Positions 27,079 to 35,661 of a DNA stretch of 64,000 bases are shown here, one piece after another. The notes beneath the pieces are model-generated. The model was not told the DNA's origin, did not search any database, and saw only the letters and a program-made list of their open reading frames with translations. Every line of letters starts with the position of its first letter. Position 1 is the first letter of the stretch. Made by a program: the position numbers and the translations under genes. Source of the DNA: Flintibacter sp. KGMB00164 (GTDB lineage Bacteria > Bacillota > Clostridia > Oscillospirales > Oscillospiraceae); NCBI RefSeq assembly GCF_008727735.1, contig NZ_CP044227.1, positions 558,001-622,000 of the forward strand, in the 5' to 3' direction.

Positions 27079-29766
27079 ATGAGAAACCTGAAGCGTGCTC
27101 TCAGCCTGCTCCTGTCCTCTACCATGGTTCTTGGTATGCTGGTCATGGGCTCTAGCGCTGCGAGCTACACCGATGTGACTTCCGAAGAGAACGTGGAAGC
27201 CATTGAGGTTCTGAAGGCCGTCGGCGTCATGACTGGCGATGAGAACGGTAACTTCAATCCTGACAAGGCCGTTACCCGCAATGAGATGGCTGTTGTCATG
27301 GCCAACCTGTTGAATCTGGACTATGACTACTATACTGGTGCCAAGACCAGCTTTACTGATGTCCCTGAGTGGGCCGCCAAGTATGTGGCTGCCTGCCAGG
27401 CTAACGGCATTATCGCTGGTTACAGCAACACAATCTTTGGTGGTAACGACAATGTGACTGCGGCTCAGGCTGCTCTGATGATGATGAAGGCCCTGGGCTA
27501 CTTCCAGTATCAGGGTGACTTCGAGAACGACTGGCAGCTGGCCACCGTGAAGCAGGCCTCCAAGATCGACCTGTATGACGGCATCAACGCCGGTGCTACC
27601 ACCGCTATGACCCGTAATGAGATTGCTCAGCTGGTGCTGAACACTCTGGAGGCCGACATGGTGGAGTTCAACGGCACTGTCGGTACCGACATCACCACTT
27701 CTGACGGCACTACCATTACCATCGGTTATCGCGCCCAGTATGATCCCTATGCCAGCGTGAAGGGTGACTACACTGCTGCCTCCGGCTATACTCGTGATGG
27801 CTATCTCCAGCTGGCTGAGGAGCTGTTTGGCAGCGACCTGAGAAAGACCACTGGTACCAGCGATGTATTTGAGCGTCCTTCCACCTCCTGGACTTATAAT
27901 AAGTCCGGCGTGGTGAAGAATGTTGGTACTTTCGCTGACAAGCCTGTTCTGACCTACACCGAGGCCGTGGAGCTGGGTACCATTTATACCGAGCTTGGCC
28001 TGTCCGCTAACAAGGCTGCCGCTAACGTCACCTTCCATGTTGACGGCGCTGCTGAGGCCTCTCCCTACACTGGTTATACCATTAGTAAGGGCGACAAGAC
28101 CGAGATCGGCGGCAACGGTGTTCTGACCGAGGTCTTTGTGAACGACACCACCAACGATGTGACCGTGACCATGACCAATACCTACGCCGGTGAGGTTACT
28201 TCCGTCCGTGCTGCTACCAGCACCAAGGATGCCAATATCACTGTTACTCCTCTGAACACCACCCGCGGCGGCAACTTTGAGACCGAGGACTTCAAGGTTG
28301 ACGATATCGTTTACTACACCTATTCCAACAAGGCCGGCGATGTGGGCGTGCAGTCTGTTGCCCTGGCCGAGCAGGTTACCGGCAAGCTGAGCGGCTACAC
28401 CGCTGGCAAGTCCGTGGTTGTGGATGGTACTACCTATAAGTTCAACGCCGCTGCTGTGATTTCCACCAGCGAGCTGGCCGGTGCCATTAATAACGATGTG
28501 ACCCTGACTCTGGATCAGTACGGCTATGTTCTGGATGTGGATGTTTCCGCTACCTCCACTAACTATGCCGTGGTTCTGAAGTACAGCGATGCTACCACCT
28601 GGGAAGATGCCAAGGCTGAGCTGCTGTTCACTGACGGCACCACCAAAGTGGTCAACCTGTCCGGCAATGTTACCAAGCTGGCTGGCGGCAAACTGACTGA
28701 GGGCGACATTGTTTCCTACACCATTAACAACAAGGATAAGTATGTTCTGACTGTCCTGAATGATGCTACTACCCAGGCTTCTGCTACCACTATGGTAACT
28801 AAGGGTAACGCCACCATGACCGCTATTGACGGCATCACTGCTGTTAACGGCAAGACTATCTTCCTGATTGCCACCAAGAGCGGCAGCGACACCGTGTACA
28901 CTTCTTACACTGGTATTGCCAATGTTCCCACCGTTAGCGTTTCCGCCGCTTCCACTGAGGTTGGTGTCTACGCCAAGAATGGCTCTGTTGCTACCGTGGT
29001 GTACATCAATGCTACCGAGGCCGGCAGCTCTGTGACTGGTTCTAGCGACAATGTGGTGTTCGTTCTGGGCGATAGCTCTGTGGCCCGTTCTTACGATTCC
29101 GTCAAGGGTTACTACTACACCTATAATGCCATTGTGAACGGCGAGATTACCACCATTGAGTCCGCCACTCAGCACACCACCTTTGGCATGTACAACACCA
29201 TTACTGAGGATGGCAACGGTGTGGTGACTCTGTCCAATACCACTGGTATCACCAACGGCAATGGTACTGGCAAGGAGGCCAACGGCTCCATCACTCTGAA
29301 CAGCACTGTCCTGTCTTATGCGGATGACTGCCAGGTCTTCTATATCGACACCGATAAGAACATCTCTGTCTCCAGCATCGGTGGCATTGCTGACGACACC
29401 AGCGATCAGGTCTGGTACAAGGTGGTTGACAACGAGGTCGTTGCTATTGTGATCTATCAGCAGATTGGTACTACCAGCGCTTTCAGCGTGAAGTATCAGC
29501 TGCAGAGCGGTCCTGCTGGTTCTCCCGTGTCCAGCGGCAGCTTCACTAGCGGCAACTACACCTTCAGCGATGGCGGTTCCCGCAGCGCTGGCGATGTGCT
29601 GTCCCTGACTGCTACTGCTGTGGACGCTGGCGCTACCGTGAGCTTCAGCGCTCCTCAGACCCTGGTTGCCGGAACTACCTCTTATGCCTTCACCTATACT
29701 GTGACTGCTGAGAATGGCACTTCTGCTACCGGCACTATCACTGTGACTTTTAGTAGCGTTGCCTAA
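27079..29766 (+). CDS. SLH-domain surface protein 6 (class I core, most divergent)
   Basis: 895 residues; ATG after AAAGGAGG. The signal peptide is identical to its paralogs over the first 24 residues, but the SLH region (about 30-205) has drifted (SYTDVTSEENVEAIEVL, YTGAKTSFTDVPEWAAKY, CQANGIIAGYSNTIFGG). The class I core resembles SLH1 (IGGNGVLTEVFVND, GNFETEDFKVDDIVYYTYS, YAVVLKYSD). The last 100 residues hold a possible immunoglobulin-like segment (FTYTVTAENGTSATGTITVTF). It lies apart from the first five genes, behind the two-component/HtrA operon. Its codon use is rich in GCT, ACT and GGT, like SLH1. Confidence 0.87.
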   Translation: MRNLKRALSLLLSSTMVLGMLVMGSSAASYTDVTSEENVEAIEVLKAVGVMTGDENGNFNPDKAVTRNEMAVVMANLLNLDYDYYTGAKTSFTDVPEWAAKYVAACQANGIIAGYSNTIFGGNDNVTAAQAALMMMKALGYFQYQGDFENDWQLATVKQASKIDLYDGINAGATTAMTRNEIAQLVLNTLEADMVEFNGTVGTDITTSDGTTITIGYRAQYDPYASVKGDYTAASGYTRDGYLQLAEELFGSDLRKTTGTSDVFERPSTSWTYNKSGVVKNVGTFADKPVLTYTEAVELGTIYTELGLSANKAAANVTFHVDGAAEASPYTGYTISKGDKTEIGGNGVLTEVFVNDTTNDVTVTMTNTYAGEVTSVRAATSTKDANITVTPLNTTRGGNFETEDFKVDDIVYYTYSNKAGDVGVQSVALAEQVTGKLSGYTAGKSVVVDGTTYKFNAAAVISTSELAGAINNDVTLTLDQYGYVLDVDVSATSTNYAVVLKYSDATTWEDAKAELLFTDGTTKVVNLSGNVTKLAGGKLTEGDIVSYTINNKDKYVLTVLNDATTQASATTMVTKGNATMTAIDGITAVNGKTIFLIATKSGSDTVYTSYTGIANVPTVSVSAASTEVGVYAKNGSVATVVYINATEAGSSVTGSSDNVVFVLGDSSVARSYDSVKGYYYTYNAIVNGEITTIESATQHTTFGMYNTITEDGNGVVTLSNTTGITNGNGTGKEANGSITLNSTVLSYADDCQVFYIDTDKNISVSSIGGIADDTSDQVWYKVVDNEVVAIVIYQQIGTTSAFSVKYQLQSGPAGSPVSSGSFTSGNYTFSDGGSRSAGDVLSLTATAVDAGATVSFSAPQTLVAGTTSYAFTYTVTAENGTSATGTITVTFSSVA

Positions 29767-29795
29767 TCTCGTTCCAAACAGGTAACTCAAAAGGA

Positions 29796-29834
29796 AAAAC
29801 AATCCCTGCTCTAAATAGAGCAGGGATTGTTTTC
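29796..29834. terminator. Terminator after SLH6
   Basis: AAAACAATCCCTGCTCT-AAAT-AGAGCAGGGATTGTTTT, a long perfect stem with T-runs both ways. Confidence 0.9.
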
Positions 29835-29861
29835 ATTGTTGCCGCTTTAGCGCAACGAAAA

Positions 29862-30582
29862 CCCCCAGCTATGCTGGGGAGAATAAAAAGAATTAAATAG
29901 TGAAAAAACCTTCTGGTAGAATGGAAGTTGCGGTCGGCCAACTGCAACAACAATCACCAGGAGGTTTTTTCGATGAAAGAAAAAGATATAGGGAATTTGC
30001 AGCATACGACATGGAGATGTCAATACCATATCGTATTTGCCCCCAAATACAGACGGCTAGCCATATATGGACAGATCAAGAAGGATGTTGGACAAATTCT
30101 GCGGAAACTATGCGAGCAAAAAGGTGTGGAAATTATAGAAGCAGAAGCATGCCCAGACCATATTCACATGCTAATCAGCATACCGCCCAAGTACAGTGTA
30201 TCACAAATCATGGGGTATCTCAAAGGAAAAAGTAGCCTGATGATATTCGACCGGCATGCGAATTTAAAATACAAGTACGGAGACAGGCATTTCTGGGCAA
30301 GAGGGTACTATGTGGACACAGTAGGGCGAAATAAAAAGCAGATACAAGAGTACATACGGAGTCAATTAGAGGAGGACAAGATCGCGGACCAAATCAGTAT
30401 CAAGGAATTTATCGATCCGTTTACGGGTAGCAAGAATCCCAAGGCATAAAAATAGCCCCTTCAGGGGCCGGCCATGAGTCAGCAATGCAGTTGGCCGACC
30501 CATTCGCGGCCCCTTTAGGGGCGTTGTCCGTATTGTGCCCTTCTAGGGCTTACTCAAGCCCCCGGCTTAGCCGGGGGTCCTG
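29862..30582 (+). mobile_element. IS200/IS605-family element, transposase only
   Basis: About 720 bases, bounded on the left by hairpin CCCCAGC-TAT-GCTGGGG (29864-29880) and on the right by CCCCCGGC-TTA-GCCGGGGG (about 30559-30577). Subterminal end hairpins and absence of terminal inverted repeats are typical for this family. One tnpA gene and no tnpB. Several more short hairpins (GCCCCTTCAGGGGC, GCCCCTTTAGGGGC, GCCCTTCTAGGGC) lie after tnpA. Exact ends are estimates. It inserted between the SLH6 terminator and the stop of s6, leaving both intact. Confidence 0.85.
29973..30449 (+). CDS. tnpA: IS200/IS605-family transposase TnpA
   Basis: 158 residues from ATG at 29973 after AGGAGG; an earlier in-frame ATG at 29928 lies upstream of that site. 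It is an HUH-type Y1 transposase that moves single-stranded DNA. Seen: YHIVFAPKYRR at the start, the HUH motif in CPDHIHMLISIPP, and the region with the catalytic Tyr near ARGYYVDTVGRNKKQIQEYI. Length is normal, so it may be active. The ribosome site is buried: AAAAAACCTTCTGGT (29903-29917) pairs with ACCAGGAGGTTTTTT (29956-29970), as known for IS200 leaders, keeping expression low. Confidence 0.93.
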   Translation: MKEKDIGNLQHTTWRCQYHIVFAPKYRRLAIYGQIKKDVGQILRKLCEQKGVEIIEAEACPDHIHMLISIPPKYSVSQIMGYLKGKSSLMIFDRHANLKYKYGDRHFWARGYYVDTVGRNKKQIQEYIRSQLEEDKIADQISIKEFIDPFTGSKNPKA

Positions 30583-30585
30583 ACT

Positions 30586-31164
30586 CTATGCTTTAATTCC
30601 ATACAGTGTGATTTTTGTACTCACTGGTAATGCTGTTTCCCACGGCTTAAAATTTAGGGTATCTAGTTGACTCCAGGTACAAGGTGCCGTGTATTGGTAT
30701 CCGGAAAAAGAACTAGAGCCGTTTGAAGTGATACTTACGCATCCGACTAGGCTGTCAGGATAGGGGGTATAGAACAACAATACTCCATAATTGTTGGGCT
30801 GGATTAGTGCCAGATATTGAGAGTATTCCGGCGTGCCGCTTCCTCCTCCACTGATCTGCACTTGATGGTATCCTGTGGTCAGGTTATTGGTCTGCATCCA
30901 TATGTTCCCTGTGCAACCCGGTGAATAGATAAATAATTCGATCTTAAGGTACTGCGAGAAGTCAATGTCACTGACATCCAGATCAATTTGTCTGGCTGCA
31001 TGGTCTGTTACTATCTCCTTGAGTTTTATATAATGATTTGCTGCTTGAATTCCCACCAACGCTTCATCAATCTTTGCATTATCCTCATTAAATTCCTCCC
31101 TCAGTACCTGGTCTGTAGCCTCCCACTGGCACAGACCATAGTTTTCTGTGTGATTGCTCGCCAT
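30586..31164 (-). CDS. Phage-tail-fibre-like small protein s6 (class B C-terminus)
   Basis: 192 residues from the ATG at 31164 after GGAGG. It has the common head (MASNHTENYGLCQWEA, LREEFNEDNAKIDEAL) and the class B tail: YIKLKEI, IDLDVSDIDFSQYLKIELF, a Gly/Ser-rich loop (QISGGGSGTPEYSQY), and LDTLNF...STKITLYGIKA. It is separated from its convergent SLH6 partner by the IS200 element, whose right end lies a few bases beyond the stop. No signal peptide. Class agrees with s1 and s4, as the SLH6 core agrees with SLH1 and SLH4. Confidence 0.73.
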   Translation of the reverse strand: MASNHTENYGLCQWEATDQVLREEFNEDNAKIDEALVGIQAANHYIKLKEIVTDHAARQIDLDVSDIDFSQYLKIELFIYSPGCTGNIWMQTNNLTTGYHQVQISGGGSGTPEYSQYLALIQPNNYGVLLFYTPYPDSLVGCVSITSNGSSSFSGYQYTAPCTWSQLDTLNFKPWETALPVSTKITLYGIKA

Positions 31165-31200
31165 AAGTGTTCCTCCTTCAAAAGTAGCTTTCACCTATGG
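31161..31200 (-). promoter_or_regulatory. Inverted repeat covering the s6 start codon (weakest copy)
   Basis: CCATA / TATGG, five pairs, because the start-side arm has changed to CTTATGG. GGAGG is again in the loop. A TATAAT on the minus strand precedes it at about 31233-31228. The rest of 31200-31390 has no visible gene, and the GTCTACC repeats are absent. Confidence 0.4.
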
Positions 31201-31390
31201 TAGAAATCTGTCTTCAAATGCACATTATTATACAAATATTGGTAATTATGTCCCGCCATGCCTGTTTCCATGTGCGGGGCTGCTGTTTTCTTCCAGGAAA
31301 CTTGTTTGGTAGCCTAAATCTCTCCTCTAGAAAGAATTGTGCAAATACAATAAAAACATTGAAAAGCATATGGAAAGTTTATGGTCAATA

Positions 31391-31399
31391 TGATATAAT
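31391..31399 (+). promoter_or_regulatory. Extended -10 promoter of the AraC-family gene
   Basis: TGATATAAT, an extended -10 (TGN-TATAAT), with no clear -35. It lies about 70 bases before the gene. Confidence 0.45.
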
Positions 31400-31467
31400 A
31401 TCCACAACAAATAGAAAGAAGGTCCTAGCTTTATAACTGATTATGGTTCAAAAAGGAGGGGCGTAGG

Positions 31468-32298
31468 ATGGGTGGATCCTGGTTCGCGCACGGAGCAGAT
31501 GAAGTTCGAGAGTTGTCGTTCTTGTTTTGCGGCCGCCAGAATTGTCAATCTGGAGAGGCGGTTGGCCCCGCAGTGCGGGAGCACTATGTGATGCACTATT
31601 GCTTGTCGGGACGGGGAGTGTACCGGGCTCAGGGAGTAAAGTATGAGATCGGTCCGGGAGATGGATTTTTGATTCTGCCCGATGAACTCAGCTCCTATCA
31701 GGCAGATTCCCAGCAGCCCTGGAACCATATTTGGGTAGGCTTTACCGGAAGCCGGGCGGCGGACTATCTTAAGTGCTGCGGCTTGGGAAAGGAGCGGCGT
31801 ACCTTCCAGTGCGCCCAGTCCCAACAACTGGAGGAATGTGTGCAGGCCATGCTGGGCTTTGATACTGCCGGAGCGGGCAACGAATTGCTGCTGCTGGGAG
31901 AGCTGTATGTATTTCTGGGGTGGATTGCCCAGTCGGCACAAACTTCTGTCCGGCGTAGCCGGGAGACCGCATCGGAGTATGTGGAGCTGGCCATGGAGTA
32001 TATCCGCAACCACTTCCAGGAGGACATCACGGTGGCCAAGCTGGCCCAGTACGTGGGGCTTAACCGCAGCTATCTGACCACAGTATTCCAAAATACCATC
32101 AACATGTCGCCCCAGCAGTATCTGATGCGGTTCCGCATGGAATGGGCAGCCAGAATGCTGAGTGAAAATAAGCTGACGGTGGGGGAGATCGCACGCTCCT
32201 GCGGCTATCCCGATCCTCTTACCTTCTCCAAGGCGTTCAAGCGCACTTTGGGAGTTACCCCCACCCAGTATCGCCGGGAGCATGAAGAACAGCCCTAG
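31468..32298 (+). CDS. AraC-family transcriptional regulator
   Basis: 276 residues; ATG after AAGGAGGGGCGTAGG. N-terminal cupin-like ligand domain (about 30-130; HYVMHYCLSGRGVY, GPGDGFLILPDE), the fold of AraC regulators that sense sugars. C-terminal double helix-turn-helix about 175-272 (FQEDITVAKLAQYVGLNRSY and ARSCGYPDPLTFSKAFKRTL). It probably activates a carbohydrate gene set, but no sugar genes lie next to it, so the target is unknown. The next gene begins about 140 bases downstream on the same strand. Confidence 0.93.
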   Translation: MGGSWFAHGADEVRELSFLFCGRQNCQSGEAVGPAVREHYVMHYCLSGRGVYRAQGVKYEIGPGDGFLILPDELSSYQADSQQPWNHIWVGFTGSRAADYLKCCGLGKERRTFQCAQSQQLEECVQAMLGFDTAGAGNELLLLGELYVFLGWIAQSAQTSVRRSRETASEYVELAMEYIRNHFQEDITVAKLAQYVGLNRSYLTTVFQNTINMSPQQYLMRFRMEWAARMLSENKLTVGEIARSCGYPDPLTFSKAFKRTLGVTPTQYRREHEEQP

Positions 32299-32435
32299 AA
32301 CGGCTTATTGTGCGGGGACAGGTTTTCATTGTCATTTTCCGGAAGAGTCGCTATAATATGAAATATACCCTGCATGAAGGGCCGGCCTCCGCCGGTCCCC
32401 CCGCGAGGGAACAGTCCAGACAGGAGGCGCGCCAT

Positions 32436-33068
32436 ATGAGCAACTATGTTATTTCCATCAGCCGTGAATTTGGAAGCGGCGGAAGATTGATCGGGAAGAG
32501 GTTGGCCGCCCGGCTGGGAATCCCGTGTTATGACCGTACTTTGATCCAGAAGACCTCGGAGAAGAGCGGCCTTTCCCCGGAATTCATTGCTCGGGCAGAA
32601 GAACGGGCAAGAAGCCGCTTTCACCTTACCTTTACGCCCATTGGTATCGGAATTCCCACCTACACCCAGCAGGGAGTGCCGGTAAGCCTCCAGGCTTTTT
32701 TTGCCCAGGCCGAAGTGATTCGGGAGCTGGCTGACCAGGGACCATGTGTCATTGTGGGCCGCTGCAGCGACTATGTGCTGGGAGAGCGTCCGGAGTGCCT
32801 GAAAGTGTTTGTCCATGCGCCCCTGGAGGACCGGGTGGTGCGGTGTGTGGAGGAATACCACATCCCCACCAGCAACATGTCCGAACGGATTCGGGATATG
32901 GACCGGGGCCGGTCGAACTACTATAACTACTACACCGGTCACACCTGGGGCGAGATGCGCCGGTATGACCTGACCATCAACTCCAGCGTGACCGGCATCG
33001 AGGGAGCGGTGGATCTCATCGCCGCACTGGTTCGTCTGCGTACCGCCCAGGCGGAGATGGCCGAGTGA
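32436..33068 (+). CDS. Cytidylate-kinase-like family protein
   Basis: 210 residues from ATG at 32436, after AGGAGG; an earlier ATG at 32310 precedes the ribosome site and codes for unlikely sequence. Phosphate-binding loop SREFGSGGRLIGK (9-21) and the YDRTLIQ and IVGRCSDYVL segments fit the cytidylate-kinase-like family, which is common in Firmicutes with unproven substrates. The Asn/Tyr-rich SNYYNYYTGHTWG stretch near the C-terminus is typical. It overlaps the next gene by four bases (GTGA), so they are translated together. Confidence 0.85.
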   Translation: MSNYVISISREFGSGGRLIGKRLAARLGIPCYDRTLIQKTSEKSGLSPEFIARAEERARSRFHLTFTPIGIGIPTYTQQGVPVSLQAFFAQAEVIRELADQGPCVIVGRCSDYVLGERPECLKVFVHAPLEDRVVRCVEEYHIPTSNMSERIRDMDRGRSNYYNYYTGHTWGEMRRYDLTINSSVTGIEGAVDLIAALVRLRTAQAEMAE

Positions 33069-33736
33069 GTTTTCAGAACTACCAAGGAGAAAAGCATATC
33101 CCAAAGGTCCAGATTTCCGGCCAAGCGGGCGGACTGGAACGCTATATCCGCGCGGTAGAGCGAGTAGGAGCGATTCCGGTGCCTGGGATTTGTCCCATAC
33201 CTGATCCCAACTGCGATGCTTTGGTGCTGTGCGGCGGAGGCGATATGGACCCGGTCCTGTTTGGACAGGAGAACCGGGGTTCCAATTCACCGGACCGGGA
33301 GCGGGACCGGGCGGAGCTGGCTCTGGCGGAGGCGTTCCTTACCTGGAAACGCCCAGTGCTGGGAATTTGCCGGGGGATGCAGGTGCTCAACGTGTTTCTG
33401 GGAGGCACGCTGATCCAGGACCTGCAGCTGGCTTGGCGGGTGCGCCACCAGGGAGAGGAAGATGTCTATCACCCGATCTGCTGTCAGCCGGGAAGCCTGC
33501 TGGAGCAGCTTCTGGGGCCTTGTCCCGTGGTCAACAGTGCCCACCATCAGGCGGTGGACCTCCTGGGACATGACCTGACAGCCACCGCTTGGGCGCCGGA
33601 GGGATTTACAGAAGGGATCGAACATGGCAGCCTGCCTGTGCTGGGGGTGCAGTTTCATCCGGAGCGTCTGTCCGGGCCGGGCCGGGGCGAGGGAAATGCC
33701 CTGTTTCAATGGCTCATTTCTTGTATTGAAGCATAA
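33065..33736 (+). CDS. Peptidase C26 family amidase (gamma-glutamyl-GABA hydrolase-like)
   Basis: 223 residues with a GTG start overlapping the previous stop by four bases. Class I glutamine-amidotransferase-like hydrolase with C102 in GICRGMQ, H198 and E200 in QFHPER, and the LCGGGDMDP loop (56-63). Family members cleave gamma-glutamyl amides such as gamma-Glu-GABA in polyamine breakdown. It is shorter at the start than typical PuuD, lacking part of the first strand (no PRIGI-type opening). Substrate uncertain. Terminator follows directly. Confidence 0.85.
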   Translation: MSFQNYQGEKHIPKVQISGQAGGLERYIRAVERVGAIPVPGICPIPDPNCDALVLCGGGDMDPVLFGQENRGSNSPDRERDRAELALAEAFLTWKRPVLGICRGMQVLNVFLGGTLIQDLQLAWRVRHQGEEDVYHPICCQPGSLLEQLLGPCPVVNSAHHQAVDLLGHDLTATAWAPEGFTEGIEHGSLPVLGVQFHPERLSGPGRGEGNALFQWLISCIEA

Positions 33737-33776
33737 AAATGGAGGAAACCATTTGGTTTCCTCCATTTTTCTTATT
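33735..33776. terminator. Bidirectional terminator
   Basis: AAAAATGGAGGAAACC-ATTT-GGTTTCCTCCATTTTT; serves the amidase gene (+) and the converging SLH operon (-). Confidence 0.9.
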
Positions 33777-35643
33777 TTGCAACCACAATGCGGATGCGTC
33801 CGCCGTTGCTTTCTGCCTTGTCGTACCAACCGGTGAGGCTCAGTCCCTTTTCCTGGACCCGCTGGGCGGAGGAGAGGTAGTAGGAGCCGTTGCGGTATTC
33901 GTAGACCACCACATTGTCTGCCATGGTGTAGGAGCGGTTGCTGGCGATGAGCTGATTTCCGCTGATGCTGGTGGCAGTCACCTTGGTGAGGTTGTAGATC
34001 TTGTCGGGGTTAGTAAGGTCGCCCTTGATCATCACACCGCCGGTGCTGACGGGGAAGCCGGTGGTGATGTTGGGCAGGGTGTAGGTGGTGCCGCCCACAT
34101 CGTACACATAGGTGTAATAGGTAGTGATGCTTCCGGTGGGGATTACATCCATACGGGTCAGCAGGCCGTAACTGTAGTTATCGCCGGTAACATCGTTCAG
34201 AATCAGACGGTCGATCTCACCGCTGCCGTTCATGGTGTAGTAGCTGACCATATCCTGGGTGAGGCTGATGCCGGCCAGGCGGCTGGCAAAGACCCGGGTT
34301 CCGGAGTTCTCGTATACGTCCAGAATTTCCACGCCGTCAGCCAGAGGGGTGGAGCCGATTTTGCTGCCGTCGCTGCTGACCTTGCCGGAGAGCTTTGCAG
34401 CCTGCAGACGCTTGAGGGAGACGGTGCCGTCTGCGGCAATGTTCACGCCTACCAGATCGCCTACCTCGTAGGTGTGGGTGGTGCACTCGTAGTTGTAAGA
34501 GTTGCCGTCGGTAGCCAAAAGGGTAATGGTATCGGCGGTGTAGGAGGAGTGATAACCGTCGGAGTAAGATTCCCGGGTGACCTTGGTGACCACACCGCAA
34601 CGCTCCGAGGTGGTGGCAATGGGGTCGGTGACAGCGGCTACCTTGCCCTGACGGCCAAGGAGCAGAGAGACTGTGTCGCCCAGGTCATAGGTGCCCAGAT
34701 CGGACAGAGCATAGACGGCAGCCGCGCTGTCCAGCTCATAGGAGTGTCCGCCGATGGTCACTGCAGTGGGAGCAGCGGTGTTGGGGGTGATGGCCTGAAT
34801 GGTGCCCACCACCTTGTCCGAGTAGACCCACAGGGTGCGCATGGACTGGCACCAGTAGACCACATCGTACTCCTGTACCTTGCTCAGGGAGGAGGCCTCG
34901 CCATCCCGGGTCACGGTAACGCCCGAGAGGGAGAAGGGAATGGAGGACTGCCAGTTGCCGGTGGCTACCAGGGGACCGTCCATCACGCCGTTGATCAGAG
35001 CCACCAGATCCACCTCACCGGCGGCATTGAGGGAGTGTCCCAGAGAATTGATGTACGGAGTGCCGGATTTGGTGTTGGTGGAGAGCATGTTGTAGAAGAG
35101 ATACATGGCGTCGTAGCGGGTGAGCACGTCGCTGCTGTTCTGGGATTTGAGCCCTCGGTCCAGTTTCAGGCTGTGGTAGAGAGCCATCTGCGGGGTGGGG
35201 TAGGCGCCGGAAAAGTCTTCGTTGCTGTATCCCAGCAGCTGCAGGACAATGGTCACGCCCTCGGCCAGGGTGATCTGATTGGAGGGGCGGAAGGTGCCGT
35301 CGGAGTATCCGGTGATAAGCCCGGCAGCCACACCGGCCTCTACAAAGCCAGCCGCCCAATGGGTATAGGGTACGTCAGGGTAGGGGGAGGTGGAAGCCTC
35401 TCCCACCTGGTCTCCGTTGGGAGAGGCCTTGACCGCCATGGTGATAAACTCTGCCCGGGTGACGGTGCGGTCCAGCTGCATGTTGCCCTGACTGTCGCCC
35501 ACCATAATACCCAGGGCGTTGACCACCTGGGTCACCTCCTGCTGGGCAGGGACCGTGGCGGAGCGGGCGCCGGCCGGCAATACCAGCATCCCCACAAGCA
35601 GGGCAGCGGCAGTGCCGGCGGCGAGAATGGATTTTAACTTCAT
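33772..35643 (-). CDS. SLH-domain protein 7, last gene of the export operon
   Basis: 623 residues; ATG after AAGGAGG. Signal peptide 1-27 (MKLKSILAAGTAAALLVGML...PAGA). SLH repeats at about 36-78 (VTRAEFITMAV), 85-135 (YPDVPYTHWAAGFVEAG, GTFRPSNQITLAEGV) and about 150-195 (VLTRYDAMYLFYNML). The 430-residue rest is repetitive beta-rich with no recognised family. It is not closely similar to the six array proteins. It lies 18 bases after the permease of a MacAB-like transporter. It may be an exported partner or wall-bound part of the system, which is inference. Confidence 0.88.
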   Translation of the reverse strand: MKLKSILAAGTAAALLVGMLVLPAGARSATVPAQQEVTQVVNALGIMVGDSQGNMQLDRTVTRAEFITMAVKASPNGDQVGEASTSPYPDVPYTHWAAGFVEAGVAAGLITGYSDGTFRPSNQITLAEGVTIVLQLLGYSNEDFSGAYPTPQMALYHSLKLDRGLKSQNSSDVLTRYDAMYLFYNMLSTNTKSGTPYINSLGHSLNAAGEVDLVALINGVMDGPLVATGNWQSSIPFSLSGVTVTRDGEASSLSKVQEYDVVYWCQSMRTLWVYSDKVVGTIQAITPNTAAPTAVTIGGHSYELDSAAAVYALSDLGTYDLGDTVSLLLGRQGKVAAVTDPIATTSERCGVVTKVTRESYSDGYHSSYTADTITLLATDGNSYNYECTTHTYEVGDLVGVNIAADGTVSLKRLQAAKLSGKVSSDGSKIGSTPLADGVEILDVYENSGTRVFASRLAGISLTQDMVSYYTMNGSGEIDRLILNDVTGDNYSYGLLTRMDVIPTGSITTYYTYVYDVGGTTYTLPNITTGFPVSTGGVMIKGDLTNPDKIYNLTKVTATSISGNQLIASNRSYTMADNVVVYEYRNGSYYLSSAQRVQEKGLSLTGWYDKAESNGGRIRIVVAK

Positions 35644-35661
35644 AAGAGGTCTACCTCCTTG

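Noticed and set aside
4578-31164. A prophage remnant carrying the tail-fibre-like genes
   Set aside because: No capsid, terminase, portal, holin, integrase or attachment site is seen; only the fibre-like genes recur, each in the same setting.
35646-35656. GTCTACC next to SLH gene 7 as another regulatory repeat
   Set aside because: Single copy within the ribosome-site region, no 11-bp partner; likely chance.
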